Program-made: the position numbers and the translations under genes
The notes under the pieces: model-generated
The model's database searches: none
Seen by the model: only the letters and a program-made list of their open reading frames with translations
What the model was told of the DNA's origin: nothing
Part shown: piece by piece, positions 1 to 8,199 of the stretch
Layout: each line of letters starts with the position of its first letter
How positions within the stretch are numbered: the first letter of the stretch is position 1
Source of the DNA: Amycolatopsis bullii
Lineage (GTDB): Bacteria; Actinomycetota; Actinomycetes; Mycobacteriales; Pseudonocardiaceae
Direction: 5' to 3'
Assembly (NCBI RefSeq): GCF_014654205.1
Contig: NZ_BNAW01000014.1
Span: 1-64,000 of the forward strand
DNA length: 64,000 bases

Positions 1-1
1 G

Positions 2-1087
2 CCGTCGCAGCAGCTGCCGATCCCGCCGTCGGCCGAGGAAACCCGCGCCGTCGCGCCGGTCCGCCGCCGTCCCGGCCCGCCGCAGCCGTCCCAGCAGGTG
101 CCGGTGCCGCCCCAGCCGTCGCAGCAGCTGCCGACCCCGCCCGCGCCCGGTGGCCCGCTGTCGGCCCGGCTCGACGGCCTCAACGGCACCCCGGACGCCG
201 ACATCGACGTTCCGCCGCCCCCGATGGCCGGCGGCACGTTCGCGGCGCCGCCCGCGGCCCCCGGCCGTCCGCGCCGGGCGCCGTCCCGCCGTCCGGAGCC
301 GAAGCGCGAGGACCACACCGAGCAGTTCTCGGCGGTCCCCGACGACGAGCCGCCCGCCCCGCCGGTGCCGCCGAAGGGCAAGAAGCCCGAGCCGCCGGAG
401 CCCTCCTCGCCCGCGGGCCTGGCGAACTGGCGCAAGCGGCGGCAGAAGGAGCAGATGGAGGACACCGAGATCGGCGTCATGCCGGCGGTGCCCACCGACG
501 CCCCGGACGACGGCTACCCCGAGGACGACTTCGACGAGCCCGACGGCTTCGCCCCGGAGGGCAGCGGCTACCAGGCCGCCTACGACGCGGGGCCGCCGAC
601 CGGCGCGTACCCGCCGCCGATGCCGTTCGCGCCCGGCGACCGGGCCTCGCGGGCGCCGATCCCGGACGACCTGGCGCCCTACGAGCGTGAGTTCGCCGAC
701 GACTACCCGGCGGACGGCCCGGACTTCGAGCAGGACGACTACGGCTACGAGCAGGGCGAAGGCTACGAAGACGACGAGTACGACGACGCGCCCGAGCCGG
801 TCGCGGAGCCGGAGCCCGCGGCTTCGCCCGGCAAGCAGTGGCTGGCCCTGGCCGGCCAGCTGGCGATGGGTGTCGTCGGCGGGGCCGCCGTCTGGCTCGG
901 CTTCAACTGGCTCTGGGTGAACATCCCGGCCGCCGCGCTGATCGCCGCGCTGCTGGTCGTCGTCGCGCTGGTGTGGATCGTGCGGAAGATCCGCCGCGCC
1001 GAAGACCTGCAGACGACGGTGCTGGCCGTGCTGGTGGGCCTGGTGGTGACGGTCTCACCGGCGGCGCTGCTGCTCGTCGGCCGCTGA
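2..1087 (+). CDS. Pro-rich membrane protein, 5' partial (Rv0497-like)
   Basis: The frame is open from the window edge, so the true start lies upstream; an internal GTG at 98 is probably not the start. The visible part begins with Pro/Gln-rich repeats (PSQQLP and PSQQVP motifs), continues through a long acidic, Pro/Gly/Tyr-rich disordered stretch, and ends in three hydrophobic segments over roughly the last 85 residues, with a short basic KIRR loop between the second and third. A long low-complexity N-terminus before a compact membrane tail resembles mycobacterial Rv0497, which sits in the same place before an Rv0498-like gene. Function unknown; a cell-envelope role is only inferred. Confidence 0.8.
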   Translation, partial: PSQQLPIPPSAEETRAVAPVRRRPGPPQPSQQVPVPPQPSQQLPTPPAPGGPLSARLDGLNGTPDADIDVPPPPMAGGTFAAPPAAPGRPRRAPSRRPEPKREDHTEQFSAVPDDEPPAPPVPPKGKKPEPPEPSSPAGLANWRKRRQKEQMEDTEIGVMPAVPTDAPDDGYPEDDFDEPDGFAPEGSGYQAAYDAGPPTGAYPPPMPFAPGDRASRAPIPDDLAPYEREFADDYPADGPDFEQDDYGYEQGEGYEDDEYDDAPEPVAEPEPAASPGKQWLALAGQLAMGVVGGAAVWLGFNWLWVNIPAAALIAALLVVVALVWIVRKIRRAEDLQTTVLAVLVGLVVTVSPAALLLVGR

Positions 1088-1130
1088 CCCCCCGGCGCCC
1101 ATCGCGACGCGCGCAGGCAGGATGGCGCGC

Positions 1131-1934
1131 GTGACAGACGAGCAGCCGGTCCCCGTCGGACTCAGCACGGCGTCCGTGTGGCCCCTCAAGGCCGGGACGG
1201 CCTTCGAGCTGGCCGCCGAGCTCGGCTACGACGGCGTCGAGGTGATGGTCTGGGCCGACCCGGTCAGCCAGGACGTCTCCGCGCTGCGGCGCTGGTCGCG
1301 GCGCACCGGCGTGCCCGTGCTGTCGGTGCACTCGCCGTCGCTGCTGATCACCCAGCGGATCTGGTCGCCGGACCCGGCCGTGCGGCTGCGGATGTCGGTC
1401 GACGCCGCGCTCGAGCTCGGCGCGCGCACGGTGGTGGTACACCCGCCGTTCCGCTGGCAGCGCCGGTACGGGGACGCGTTCGGCGATCTGGTCGACGAAC
1501 TGGAGGAGTCGAGCGGCGTCGAAATCGCCGTCGAAAACATGTTCAAGGTCCGGCCGCCCGGTGGTTCGAAGAATTCGCGCGTCTCCGCGTTCCGGCCGTC
1601 GATCGATCCGACGGACGTCGGGTTCCGGCACTACACGCTCGACCTGTCCCACACAGCGGCAGCCGAGATGGACGCGCTGGCGCTGGCGCAGCGGATGGGC
1701 GACGGCCTCTCGCACGTCCACCTGGCCGACGGCACCGGCCTCCCGAAGGACGAACACCTGGTACCCGGGCGCGGTGGCCAGCCCTGCGCCGAACTGCTCG
1801 AGAAGCTGGTCAGCAACGGTTTCACCGGCCAGATCGTGCTGGAGATCAACACCCGGCACGCCGTCACCGCGGCGCAGCGGGTCCGCGATCTGGCGGAGGC
1901 GCTGTTGTTCGCGCGGTTCCACCTCGGGCAATAA
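1131..1934 (+). CDS. Sugar phosphate isomerase/epimerase-like TIM-barrel protein
   Basis: A 267-residue protein of the xylose-isomerase-like/AP-endonuclease-2 TIM-barrel family, resembling mycobacterial Rv0498. Motifs include VGLSTASVWPL near the N-terminus, VVVHPPFRWQRRY, VAVEN-like IAVENMF, and LDLSHTA with HVHLADGTGLP, which supply the usual His/Glu/Asp metal ligands. I chose GTG 1131 because it aligns with the Rv0498 N-terminus and has CAGGAT seven bases upstream, usable as a -10 box for a leaderless mRNA or as a weak ribosome site; ATG 1122 is the in-frame alternative and has no spacing for a ribosome site. Substrate unknown. Confidence 0.85.
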   Translation: MTDEQPVPVGLSTASVWPLKAGTAFELAAELGYDGVEVMVWADPVSQDVSALRRWSRRTGVPVLSVHSPSLLITQRIWSPDPAVRLRMSVDAALELGARTVVVHPPFRWQRRYGDAFGDLVDELEESSGVEIAVENMFKVRPPGGSKNSRVSAFRPSIDPTDVGFRHYTLDLSHTAAAEMDALALAQRMGDGLSHVHLADGTGLPKDEHLVPGRGGQPCAELLEKLVSNGFTGQIVLEINTRHAVTAAQRVRDLAEALLFARFHLGQ

Positions 1935-1982
1935 CGCGCCGCGCCTCGCTACTCCCGAGTGCATTTCCGCCGGTCGAACCCG

Positions 1983-1988
1983 TAAAGT
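1983..1988 (+). promoter_or_regulatory. Putative -10 box (TAAAGT) for a leaderless transcript
   Basis: TAAAGT fits the actinobacterial TANNNT -10 consensus. It ends seven bases before the GTG at 1996, the spacing expected if transcription starts at that GTG. No convincing -35 box is visible. Confidence 0.45.
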
Positions 1989-1995
1989 TCGGACC

Positions 1996-2061
1996 GTGAA
2001 CCCGTCGCTCTCGTTGCTCGTCACCTACCCGGATTCCCGAAATGGCGCGGACCGTTCGTGA
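1996..2061 (+). CDS. Possible leaderless 21-codon upstream ORF coupled to the thioesterase gene
   Basis: GTG at 1996 opens a 21-residue frame (VNPSLSLLVTYPDSRNGADRS) whose TGA at 2059-2061 overlaps the GTG at 2058 of the next gene as GTGA. A TANNNT box ends seven bases before it. Leaderless short ORFs ahead of annotated genes are common in actinobacteria, and a GTGA overlap is the usual geometry for translational coupling. Translation is inferred from promoter spacing and overlap only; no homologue is recognised. Confidence 0.35.
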   Translation: MNPSLSLLVTYPDSRNGADRS

Positions 2062-2885
2062 GCGGAATGGACGGCACCGCCGTGTCCTTCGACACGGCGA
2101 GTGCGGCGCGGTCGCTGGGGGACGGCACCTTCACCGCGGTGCTGCGTGCGGAATGGGCCATCGGCTCGCACCCGCACGGGGGTTTCCTGCTCGCCCTGCT
2201 GGCCCGGGCGGCCATCGCCGCCCTGCACGAGCGCGGTGAGCCGCACGCGGAGCCGCTGGTCGTCAGTGCGGAGTTCCTGCACGCGCCCGCGCTCGGCCCG
2301 GTGCTGCTGCGCACGGACGTCCGCAAGGTCGGCCGCCGCGCCACGGTGGTCGAGGTCCGCCTGGAGCAGCGCGGCCGCAGCTGCGTGGAAGCCAGGGTGA
2401 CGACGGGACGGCTCCCGATGCGGCGCCCGGAGTGGACCGACGTGCCGTCGATGCCCGCCGAGCCCCCGCCCGGGGCGCTGGCGATGGCCGAGACCACCGA
2501 AGGGCCGTTCAACCTGGCCAAGGGATGCGAGGTCCGGCTCGATCCGGCGACCGCGGGCTACCTGACCGGGCGCACCGGTGAGCCGCCCCGGATGCGGCTG
2601 TGGGTCCGGCCCCGGCACAGCCTGGTGGACCCGTACTTTTCGCTGCTGGCCTCCGACGTGAACCCGCCGGTGGTGATGAACCTCGGCCGCATCGGCTGGG
2701 CGCCGACGGTCCAGCTGACGGCGTTGCTGCGGACGCGCCCGGCGCCGGGCTGGCTGCGGGTGGTGGTGGAGTCCAGGTCGGTACACGAGTCGTGGTTCGA
2801 CTCGGACGCCACGGTGGTCGACGCCCAGGGCCGGCTGGTGTGCCAGGCCCGGCAGCTGGGCCTGGCCCCGGCGCCGGGCGGCTGA
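2058..2885 (+). CDS. Thioesterase family protein (acyl-CoA thioesterase-like, Rv0499-like)
   Basis: A 275-residue protein with a double-hotdog (TesB-type) layout: an N-terminal half with the segment GSHPHGGFLLALLARAA and a C-terminal half with RHSLVDPYFSLLASD and the strand WLRVVVESRSVHESWFD. Family members hydrolyse acyl-CoA thioesters. GTG 2058 overlaps the stop of the short upstream ORF; ATG 2067 is an equally possible start (MDGTAVSF). It lies between the TIM-barrel gene and proC as Rv0499 does in mycobacteria. Substrate cannot be read from sequence. Confidence 0.75.
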   Translation: MSGMDGTAVSFDTASAARSLGDGTFTAVLRAEWAIGSHPHGGFLLALLARAAIAALHERGEPHAEPLVVSAEFLHAPALGPVLLRTDVRKVGRRATVVEVRLEQRGRSCVEARVTTGRLPMRRPEWTDVPSMPAEPPPGALAMAETTEGPFNLAKGCEVRLDPATAGYLTGRTGEPPRMRLWVRPRHSLVDPYFSLLASDVNPPVVMNLGRIGWAPTVQLTALLRTRPAPGWLRVVVESRSVHESWFDSDATVVDAQGRLVCQARQLGLAPAPGG

Positions 2886-2894
2886 CGGTGTGCC

Positions 2895-2956
2895 CGGAGG
2901 GGCCTCACGCGTGACTGGAGGGGCCTCACGCGTGACTGGAGGGGCATCACGCGTGA
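2895..2956 (+). repeat. Three tandem ~21-bp repeats built on TCACGCGTGA
   Basis: The 10-bp palindrome TCACGCGTGA occurs at 2905-2914, 2926-2935 and 2947-2956, exactly 21 bp apart, each preceded by GGAGGGGCC or GGAGGGGCA. The period is two helical turns. The array fills the gap between the thioesterase stop and proC. The same unit recurs in a mirrored array at 56607-56751. Confidence 0.85.
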
Positions 2957-3053
2957 GGGGGGAGGCGGCACGGCGTGGCCCCGGCCCCGGGCGGTTGAGC
3001 GCGGGCCTCGACCCGGCACCGGGGCGACCGGGCGGGTTTGGCACGCTTGCCCC

Positions 3054-3866
3054 ATGACGGTCATCGCGGTGCTGGGTGCGGGCAAGATCGGTGAGGCGTT
3101 GCTCTCGGGGCTGCTCCACGGCGGCCACGACGCCGGCGACCTCCTCTTCACCGAGCGGTACCCGGCGCGCGTCGACGAGCTGACCGGCCGCTACGGCATC
3201 CGCGGCGTCGAGGTCGAGGAGGCCGCCAAGCGGGCCGACATCCTGGTCGTCGCGGTGAAACCGCAGGACATCGAGCCCGTTCTCGACGAACTCGCGCCGC
3301 TGCTCGGGCCGTCGTCGCTCGTGGTCTCGCTCTGCGCCGGGCTGCCCACCTCGCTCTACGAACGGCGGCTCGCCGAGGGCGTCCCGGTCGTGCGGGTCAT
3401 GCCGAACACGCCGATGCTGGTCAACGAGGCCATGAGCGCCATCTCCGCCGGGCGGTACGCGACCGCCGAGCACCTCGCCGTGGTGCGGGACCTGCTCTCG
3501 CACGTCGGGCAGGTCGTCGAGGTGCCCGAGGCCCAGCAGGACGCCGTCACCGCGCTGTCCGGGTCCGGGCCCGCGTACTTCTTCTACCTGGTCGAGGCCA
3601 TGATCGACGCCGGGATCCTGCTGGGCCTGCCGCGCGCGCTGGCCGGGCAGCTGATCATCCAGTCGGCCGTCGGCGCGGCGAAGATGCTCGCCGAATCCGA
3701 CGAGCACCCCGTGCTGCTGCGCGAGGCCGTGACGTCCCCGGCCGGGACGACCATCAACGCCATCCGCGAGCTCGAGAAGCACGGTGTCCGCGCCGCGCTG
3801 CTCGCCGCCATCGAGGCCGCGAAGGACCGGTCCGTGGAGCTCGGCAAGGCGCACGACGAGGACTGA
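3054..3866 (+). CDS. proC: Pyrroline-5-carboxylate reductase
   Basis: Catalyses the last step of proline synthesis, NAD(P)H-dependent reduction of pyrroline-5-carboxylate, in the cytoplasm. At 270 residues it has the family length. The N-terminus carries the nucleotide-binding loop VLGAGKIGEALLSGL, then VVAVKPQDIEPVL and RVMPNTPMLVNEAM; the C-terminal dimerisation domain includes ALSGSGPAYFFYLVEAMIDA and TSPAGTTINAIRELEKHG, all ProC signatures. No ribosome site precedes ATG 3054, but CACGCT lies six bases upstream, so the message may be leaderless. Gene order with the following HTH gene and bS22 matches mycobacteria. Confidence 0.96.
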   Translation: MTVIAVLGAGKIGEALLSGLLHGGHDAGDLLFTERYPARVDELTGRYGIRGVEVEEAAKRADILVVAVKPQDIEPVLDELAPLLGPSSLVVSLCAGLPTSLYERRLAEGVPVVRVMPNTPMLVNEAMSAISAGRYATAEHLAVVRDLLSHVGQVVEVPEAQQDAVTALSGSGPAYFFYLVEAMIDAGILLGLPRALAGQLIIQSAVGAAKMLAESDEHPVLLREAVTSPAGTTINAIRELEKHGVRAALLAAIEAAKDRSVELGKAHDED

Positions 3867-4059
3867 TTTCGCCGGAAAGGGCGATTGCCCGGATCTTGCA
3901 CGCGCGGGTGCTTGTGCGTTAGCGCAGGTAGGGGCCCATCTCGGTGACAGGCGTCGCATTAGTCCCACCAGTCCCGCTACTCTCGATAGAGCACGTGCGT
4001 GTCGATACCACAGGTGGGGAAGCCTCGTGGCGCGACACGTGTCGAAGGACGCGGTAAAC

Positions 4060-4275
4060 ATGTCGCCGAACAAAAAGGAGGATTTGCCCGCCGTCGGGCA
4101 GGTCCAGTTCCTGACGGTCGCCGAGGTGGCCACGCTGATGCGGGTCTCCAAGATGACCGTCTACCGTCTCGTGCACTCGGGTGAGCTGCCCGCCGTCAGG
4201 GTCGGGAAGTCCTTCCGGGTGCCGGAAAAAGCAGTGCACGAGTACCTCCAGGGTGCCTACTACGACGTGGGCTGA
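4060..4275 (+). CDS. Excisionase/MerR-type HTH DNA-binding protein (Rv0500A-like)
   Basis: A 71-residue protein that is almost entirely one winged-helix domain: FLTVAEVATLMRVSKMTVYR (helix-turn-helix) followed by LVHSGELPAVRVGKSFRVP (wing) and a short C-terminal helix. It belongs to the excisionase/BldC-like family of small DNA-binding proteins. ATG 4060 is preceded by AAGGA ten bases upstream; an in-frame GTG at 4027 would add 11 residues and has GGGGA nine bases upstream. The 160-bp gap after proC contains TACTCT (3978-3983), a possible -10 box. Target unknown. Confidence 0.85.
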   Translation: MSPNKKEDLPAVGQVQFLTVAEVATLMRVSKMTVYRLVHSGELPAVRVGKSFRVPEKAVHEYLQGAYYDVG

Positions 4276-4451
4276 CCGGCCGCCGGGCACGCCGTGGCCA
4301 GCGGCGCGCAACGTTGCGACGTGCCCGCGACCGGCCCGCCGACCGCCCCGCCCGGGGTGACGGGTAACCTGGAAAACCGCTCGTGCCTGTGCGCTCCACC
4401 CGTTGGACGCTGCGCCGGGCAGCGTGACCGACGTCGACCTAAGGAGCGCCC

Positions 4452-4553
4452 ATGGGCTCTGTGATCAAGAAGCGCCGCAAGCGCATGTCGAAGAAGAAGC
4501 ACCGCAAGCTGCTTCGCCGTACGCGCGTCCAGCGTCGTAAGGCCGGCAAGTAA
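4452..4553 (+). CDS. Small ribosomal subunit protein bS22 (AURKAIP1/COX24 domain)
   Basis: A 33-residue, extremely basic protein beginning [19 protein letters not shown] and ending RRKAGK, essentially the mycobacterial Rv0500B protein, identified as ribosomal protein bS22 of the mycobacterial 30S subunit and related to the mitochondrial AURKAIP1/COX24 domain. It is too short for most gene finders. AAGGAG lies five bases before ATG 4452. TAACCT at 4365-4370 could be the -10 box of its own promoter, and a strong hairpin follows the stop codon, so it may be a single-gene transcript. Confidence 0.93.
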   Translation: MGSVIKKRRKRMSKKKHRKLLRRTRVQRRKAGK

Positions 4554-4569
4554 GCCTGCTGAGCGTCAC

Positions 4570-4600
4570 CGTGGCCCGTCCAGTCTCTGGACGGGCCACG
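4570..4600 (+). terminator. Strong hairpin terminator after bS22
   Basis: Perfect 14-bp stem (CGTGGCCCGTCCAG and its complement) with a TCT loop, 16 bases after the bS22 stop. No T-run follows, as is usual for actinobacterial intrinsic terminators. Confidence 0.8.
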
Positions 4601-4807
4601 TCCATGTGGTGGGCAGGTCCGCCCGTTCGAGTGAGGCGTTCGTCGCTTTCCGGGGAAATCGGCGTCAATAGCACGTGAGACAGCCCGGAGCTACCACTGA
4701 AGAGCGGTAACATCTCAAGGGCGTCCGCGCGATGCTTCCACTGAGTGCAGGTTCGCGCGCCTCGGGTGACCGTCCACCCCCACATGCCCCACGCCGCAGG
4801 GAGTCGC

Positions 4808-5851
4808 ATGCCGTCGAACATCGTGCTCGTCACCGGGGTCGCCGGGGAACTGGGCGGGAAACTCCTCGCCCGGCTGGGCAACAACCCCGACTTCGAGCGG
4901 GTCATCGGTGTCGACACGGTCCCGCCGGACAAGACCGTCCTGCAGCGCATGGGTCACGCGGAGTTCGTCCGCGCGGACATCAGGAACCCGTTGATCGCCA
5001 AGGTGATCAGCACGGCCAAGGTGGACACGGTGGTGCACGCGTCCTGCACCGCGCACCCGGCCGGCCCGGGCCGCCGCACGGCGATCAAGGAAGTCAACGT
5101 CATCGGCACCATGCGGCTGCTCGCCGCCTGCCAGCGCTCGCCGCTGGTCCGCAAGCTGGTGGTGAAGTCGACGGCGGCCGTCTACGGCGCCGGCGCCCGC
5201 TCGCAGGCGGTGTTCACCGAGGACTCCGAGCTCATCCCCACCTCGACCAGCGGGTACGCGAAGGACGCCGTCGAGATGGAGGGGTACGTGCGCGGCCTGG
5301 TCCGCCGCCGCCCGGACATCACCACGACGCTGTTCCGCTTCGCCAACATCATCGGCCCCGAGACCGACACCGTCCTCGCGCGCTACTTCGCGCTGCCGGT
5401 GGTGCCGACGGTCTTCGGCTTCGACGCGCGCATCCAGCTGCTGCACTCCGCCGACGCGCTGGCCGTGCTGGAACGGGCGACCTTGACCGACCGGCCCGGC
5501 GTGTTCAACGTCGGTGCGGAGGGGGTACTCACCCTTTCGCAGGCGATCCGGCGAGCCGGCCGGGTCGAGCTGCCGATGCCGCGGAGCGTGGTGCCGTCGG
5601 TCGGCAAGGTCCTGCGCGGCGCCCGCGTCGTGGACTTCTCCGCCGACCAGGTCCGGCTGCTGAACTTCGGCCGGGTCGTCGACATCGCCAAGCTGAAGCA
5701 GGAGTTCGGGTACACCCCGAGGTGGACCACGCGTGAGGCGTTCGACGACTACATCGTGGGACGGGGGCTCCGTCCGGTGCTCGACGGCGGCAAGCTGGCC
5801 GGACTGGCCGGCAAGGTGCTCGTCGCCGCCGCGACGGGGCAGAGCCGGTGA
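4808..5851 (+). CDS. NAD-dependent epimerase/dehydratase family protein (Rv0501/GalE2-like)
   Basis: An extended short-chain dehydrogenase/reductase of 347 residues with an N-terminal Rossmann motif TGVAGELGGKLL, the acidic strand end VIGVD, and ADIRNPL. It corresponds by position and sequence to Rv0501, annotated GalE2. The catalytic YxxxK motif of the family is not present: the expected region reads TSGYAKDAVEMEGY, with Lys at +2 rather than +4, so UDP-galactose epimerase activity should not be assumed. ATG 4808 has AGGGAG at good spacing; an upstream in-frame start at 4745 lacks one. The stop overlaps the next gene as GTGA. TAACAT at 4708-4713 is a possible -10 box. Confidence 0.82.
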   Translation: MPSNIVLVTGVAGELGGKLLARLGNNPDFERVIGVDTVPPDKTVLQRMGHAEFVRADIRNPLIAKVISTAKVDTVVHASCTAHPAGPGRRTAIKEVNVIGTMRLLAACQRSPLVRKLVVKSTAAVYGAGARSQAVFTEDSELIPTSTSGYAKDAVEMEGYVRGLVRRRPDITTTLFRFANIIGPETDTVLARYFALPVVPTVFGFDARIQLLHSADALAVLERATLTDRPGVFNVGAEGVLTLSQAIRRAGRVELPMPRSVVPSVGKVLRGARVVDFSADQVRLLNFGRVVDIAKLKQEFGYTPRWTTREAFDDYIVGRGLRPVLDGGKLAGLAGKVLVAAATGQSR

Positions 5852-6939
5852 GCAGGCTTTTCGGGGGTCCGGGTGGCGGAGCCCCCGGCCCGGAGCGAAG
5901 CTCCGGTTGTCACAGCAGACCGCACGACGACTTCGAAAGCGAGGCGGGAACGGTGGGCGGTGCCGAGGCGCAGGTCATCCCCCTGCACGGACCGGGCCGG
6001 GAGAAGCCGGAAGCGGTGGCGGCCGAGCGGGACCTCCGCGAGCAGGAGGAGGCGCCGGTCGTCGCCTTCCCCGGCGGCGTCGGCCGGCCGGAGCCGGCCG
6101 AGCCCCTTTCCGACGCGGCTCGTTCGGCGCTCGGCTTCCTCCGCGGCAGGCTGACCGGCGACTACACGGTGGACGAATTCGGCTTCGACGCCGAGCTCAC
6201 CGAGGCGGTGTTCCTCCCGCCGCTGCGCGCGCTGTACAAGAAGTGGTTCCGCGTCGACACGCACGGCGTCGAGAACCTCCCGGTGTCGGGCGGCGCGCTG
6301 CTGGTGTCCAACCACTCGGGCACGATCCCGCTCGACTCCCTGATGACGGCGGTGGCCGTCCACGACGAGACCGGCGGCCGTCACCTGCGCGGCCTCGGCG
6401 CCGACCTGGTGTTCCAGGTACCGCTGGTGGGGTCGTTCGCCCGCAAGTCCGGCCAGACGCTCGCCTGCCACGCGGACGCCGAGCGCCTGCTGCAGAAGGG
6501 CGAGCTGGTCGGGGTGTGGCCGGAGGGCTTCAAGGGCGTCGGCAAGCCGTTCGCCTCCCGCTACAAGCTGCAGCGCTTCGGCCGCGGCGGCTTCGTGTCG
6601 GCCGCGCTGCGGGCGGGCGTCCCGATCATCCCGGTGTCGGTCATCGGCGCCGAGGAGATCTACCCGAAGCTCGGCGACATCAAGGTGCTGGCCCGGATGC
6701 TGGGGCTGCCGTACTTCCCGGTGACGCCGTTCTTCCCGATGCTGGGCCTGCTGGGCGCGGTCCCGCTGCCGACGAAGTGGAGCATCGAGTTCGGCGAGCC
6801 GATCGCGACGGACTCCTTCGGCCCGGACGCCGTCGACGACCCGATGCTGGTGTTCCAGCTGACCGACCAGGTGCGCGAGTCGATCCAGCAGACGCTGTAC
6901 CGGCGGCTTTCCCAGCGGAAGTCGGTCTTCCGCGGCTGA
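5848..6939 (+). CDS. Lysophospholipid acyltransferase family protein (PlsC-like, Rv0502-like)
   Basis: Contains a PlsC/LPLAT acyltransferase domain: block I reads VSNHSGTIPLDS, the NHxGTxPxD variant seen in this subgroup, and block III is VGVWPEGFKGVGKPF; FGRGGFVSAALRAGVPIIPVSV follows. Family members transfer acyl chains to lysophospholipids at the inner membrane face. GTG 5848 overlaps the previous stop (GTGA) but gives a low-complexity N-terminus containing a 7-bp hairpin (CCGGAGC-GAA-GCTCCGG near 5892-5908). GTG 5953 (start VGGAEAQVIPL) is a reasonable alternative. Gene order matches Rv0501-Rv0502. Confidence 0.82.
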   Translation: MSRLFGGPGGGAPGPERSSGCHSRPHDDFESEAGTVGGAEAQVIPLHGPGREKPEAVAAERDLREQEEAPVVAFPGGVGRPEPAEPLSDAARSALGFLRGRLTGDYTVDEFGFDAELTEAVFLPPLRALYKKWFRVDTHGVENLPVSGGALLVSNHSGTIPLDSLMTAVAVHDETGGRHLRGLGADLVFQVPLVGSFARKSGQTLACHADAERLLQKGELVGVWPEGFKGVGKPFASRYKLQRFGRGGFVSAALRAGVPIIPVSVIGAEEIYPKLGDIKVLARMLGLPYFPVTPFFPMLGLLGAVPLPTKWSIEFGEPIATDSFGPDAVDDPMLVFQLTDQVRESIQQTLYRRLSQRKSVFRG

Positions 6940-6966
6940 GCCGCGCGGTGCCCTATCCTCTCCGGG

Positions 6967-8199
6967 ATGGCCACCCAGGACGCCCGTCCGTGGCACCCGG
7001 TCGTCCGCGCTCGTGCGGCGCTGGACGCGCTGGAGCGGCTCGTCGCGGGCATGGGCACCGCCGTGCTGGCGGTCGCCGCCTCGTTGTGGGCGCTCGGAAC
7101 GGCGGTGCTCTGCCTGGCGGGAGTCGGCATCCTGCTGGTGCCGGCCGCCCTGCGCCTGGTGCGGGCGGTCGCCGACCGGGAACGGGCGCGGCTGGCGGTC
7201 GTCGGCCCGGCACCCGCGCCACGGGAACCGCGTCTCGCCCTCGCCCAGGCCGCCGTCCGGCGCGAACTGGGCTGGCTCGTCTGCCACAGCACCTTCGGGC
7301 TGGTCCTCAGCCTGACCGCCCTCACCCTGGCCGTCGACGTCATGCACGACGCGTCGTTCCCGGTGTGGTGGTGGTTCGTCTCGCCCGGCGACGCCACTCC
7401 GGCCCAGGGGTTCTTCACCGCGAAGGACTGGGGTGACGCCTTCGGGGTCTGCCTGTTCGGCGTCGCGACGCTGGTCGTCTCGGTGCTGATCATGCCGCTG
7501 CTGGCGCGGGGCCAGGCGTGGCCGGGACGGCGGCTGCTGGCGCCCGCCCGCGGGACCGACCTCGTGCTGCGCGTCGCCGAGCTGACCGCCACGCGCGCGG
7601 CCGCGCTGGACGCCCACGCCGTCGAACTGCGGCGGATCGAACGGTCGCTGCACGACGGGACGCAGAACCGGCTCGTCGCCGTGAACGTGCTGCTGGGTGC
7701 GGCGAAGCGGGCGCTGGCTCGCGATCCGGCCGCCGCCGCGGAGATCCTCGACCGCGCTCAGGACGCCGGCGAGCAGGCGCTCGCGGAACTGCGCGGGGTC
7801 GTGCGCAGTATCCTCCCGCCGGTGCTGACCGAACGCAGCCTGCCCGACGCGCTCACCGCGCTGGCCGCCGACTGCCCGGTGACCTGCCGGATCGACGCGG
7901 AGCTGCCCGGCAGGCCCGTGGTCTCCGTCCAGGTGACCGCCTACTTCGTCGTCGCCGAGGCACTCACCAACGTCGCCAAGCACAGCGGGGCGCGCACCGC
8001 GACGGTCCGGCTCCGCCGCGAACGGGACCGCGTGCACGTGGAGGTCACCGACGACGGCCGCGGCGGGGCGGCCGAGGACGCCGGGTCCGGGCTCACCGGC
8101 ATCCGGCGCCGCGTCGAGGCCCACGACGGGACGTTCGCGCTGGCCAGTCCGGCCGGCGGACCGACAACCCTGAGGGTGAGCCTGCCGTGCGGATCGTGA
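6967..8199 (+). CDS. Two-component sensor histidine kinase, NarL/DesK-type
   Basis: A 410-residue membrane kinase. The first 190 residues hold four hydrophobic segments in two pairs, a sensor-type region; the HisKA_3 dimerisation helix follows with RRIERSLHDGTQNRL, in which the His near residue 229 is the phosphorylation site; the C-terminus is a HATPase_c domain with the N-box EALTNVAKHSGA and G-boxes DDGRGG and GSGLTGIRRRV. The kinase gene overlaps the response regulator by 13 bases, so the two are a translationally linked pair. Signal unknown. Confidence 0.93.
   Translation: MATQDARPWHPVVRARAALDALERLVAGMGTAVLAVAASLWALGTAVLCLAGVGILLVPAALRLVRAVADRERARLAVVGPAPAPREPRLALAQAAVRRELGWLVCHSTFGLVLSLTALTLAVDVMHDASFPVWWWFVSPGDATPAQGFFTAKDWGDAFGVCLFGVATLVVSVLIMPLLARGQAWPGRRLLAPARGTDLVLRVAELTATRAAALDAHAVELRRIERSLHDGTQNRLVAVNVLLGAAKRALARDPAAAAEILDRAQDAGEQALAELRGVVRSILPPVLTERSLPDALTALAADCPVTCRIDAELPGRPVVSVQVTAYFVVAEALTNVAKHSGARTATVRLRRERDRVHVEVTDDGRGGAAEDAGSGLTGIRRRVEAHDGTFALASPAGGPTTLRVSLPCGS

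Noticed and set aside
2895..2956. CRISPR array
   Set aside because: Only three 21-bp units with no unique spacers and no cas genes; it is a simple tandem repeat.
5749..8124. 791-codon open frame on the minus strand
   Set aside because: Antisense to the acyltransferase and histidine kinase genes; composition typical of a shadow frame.
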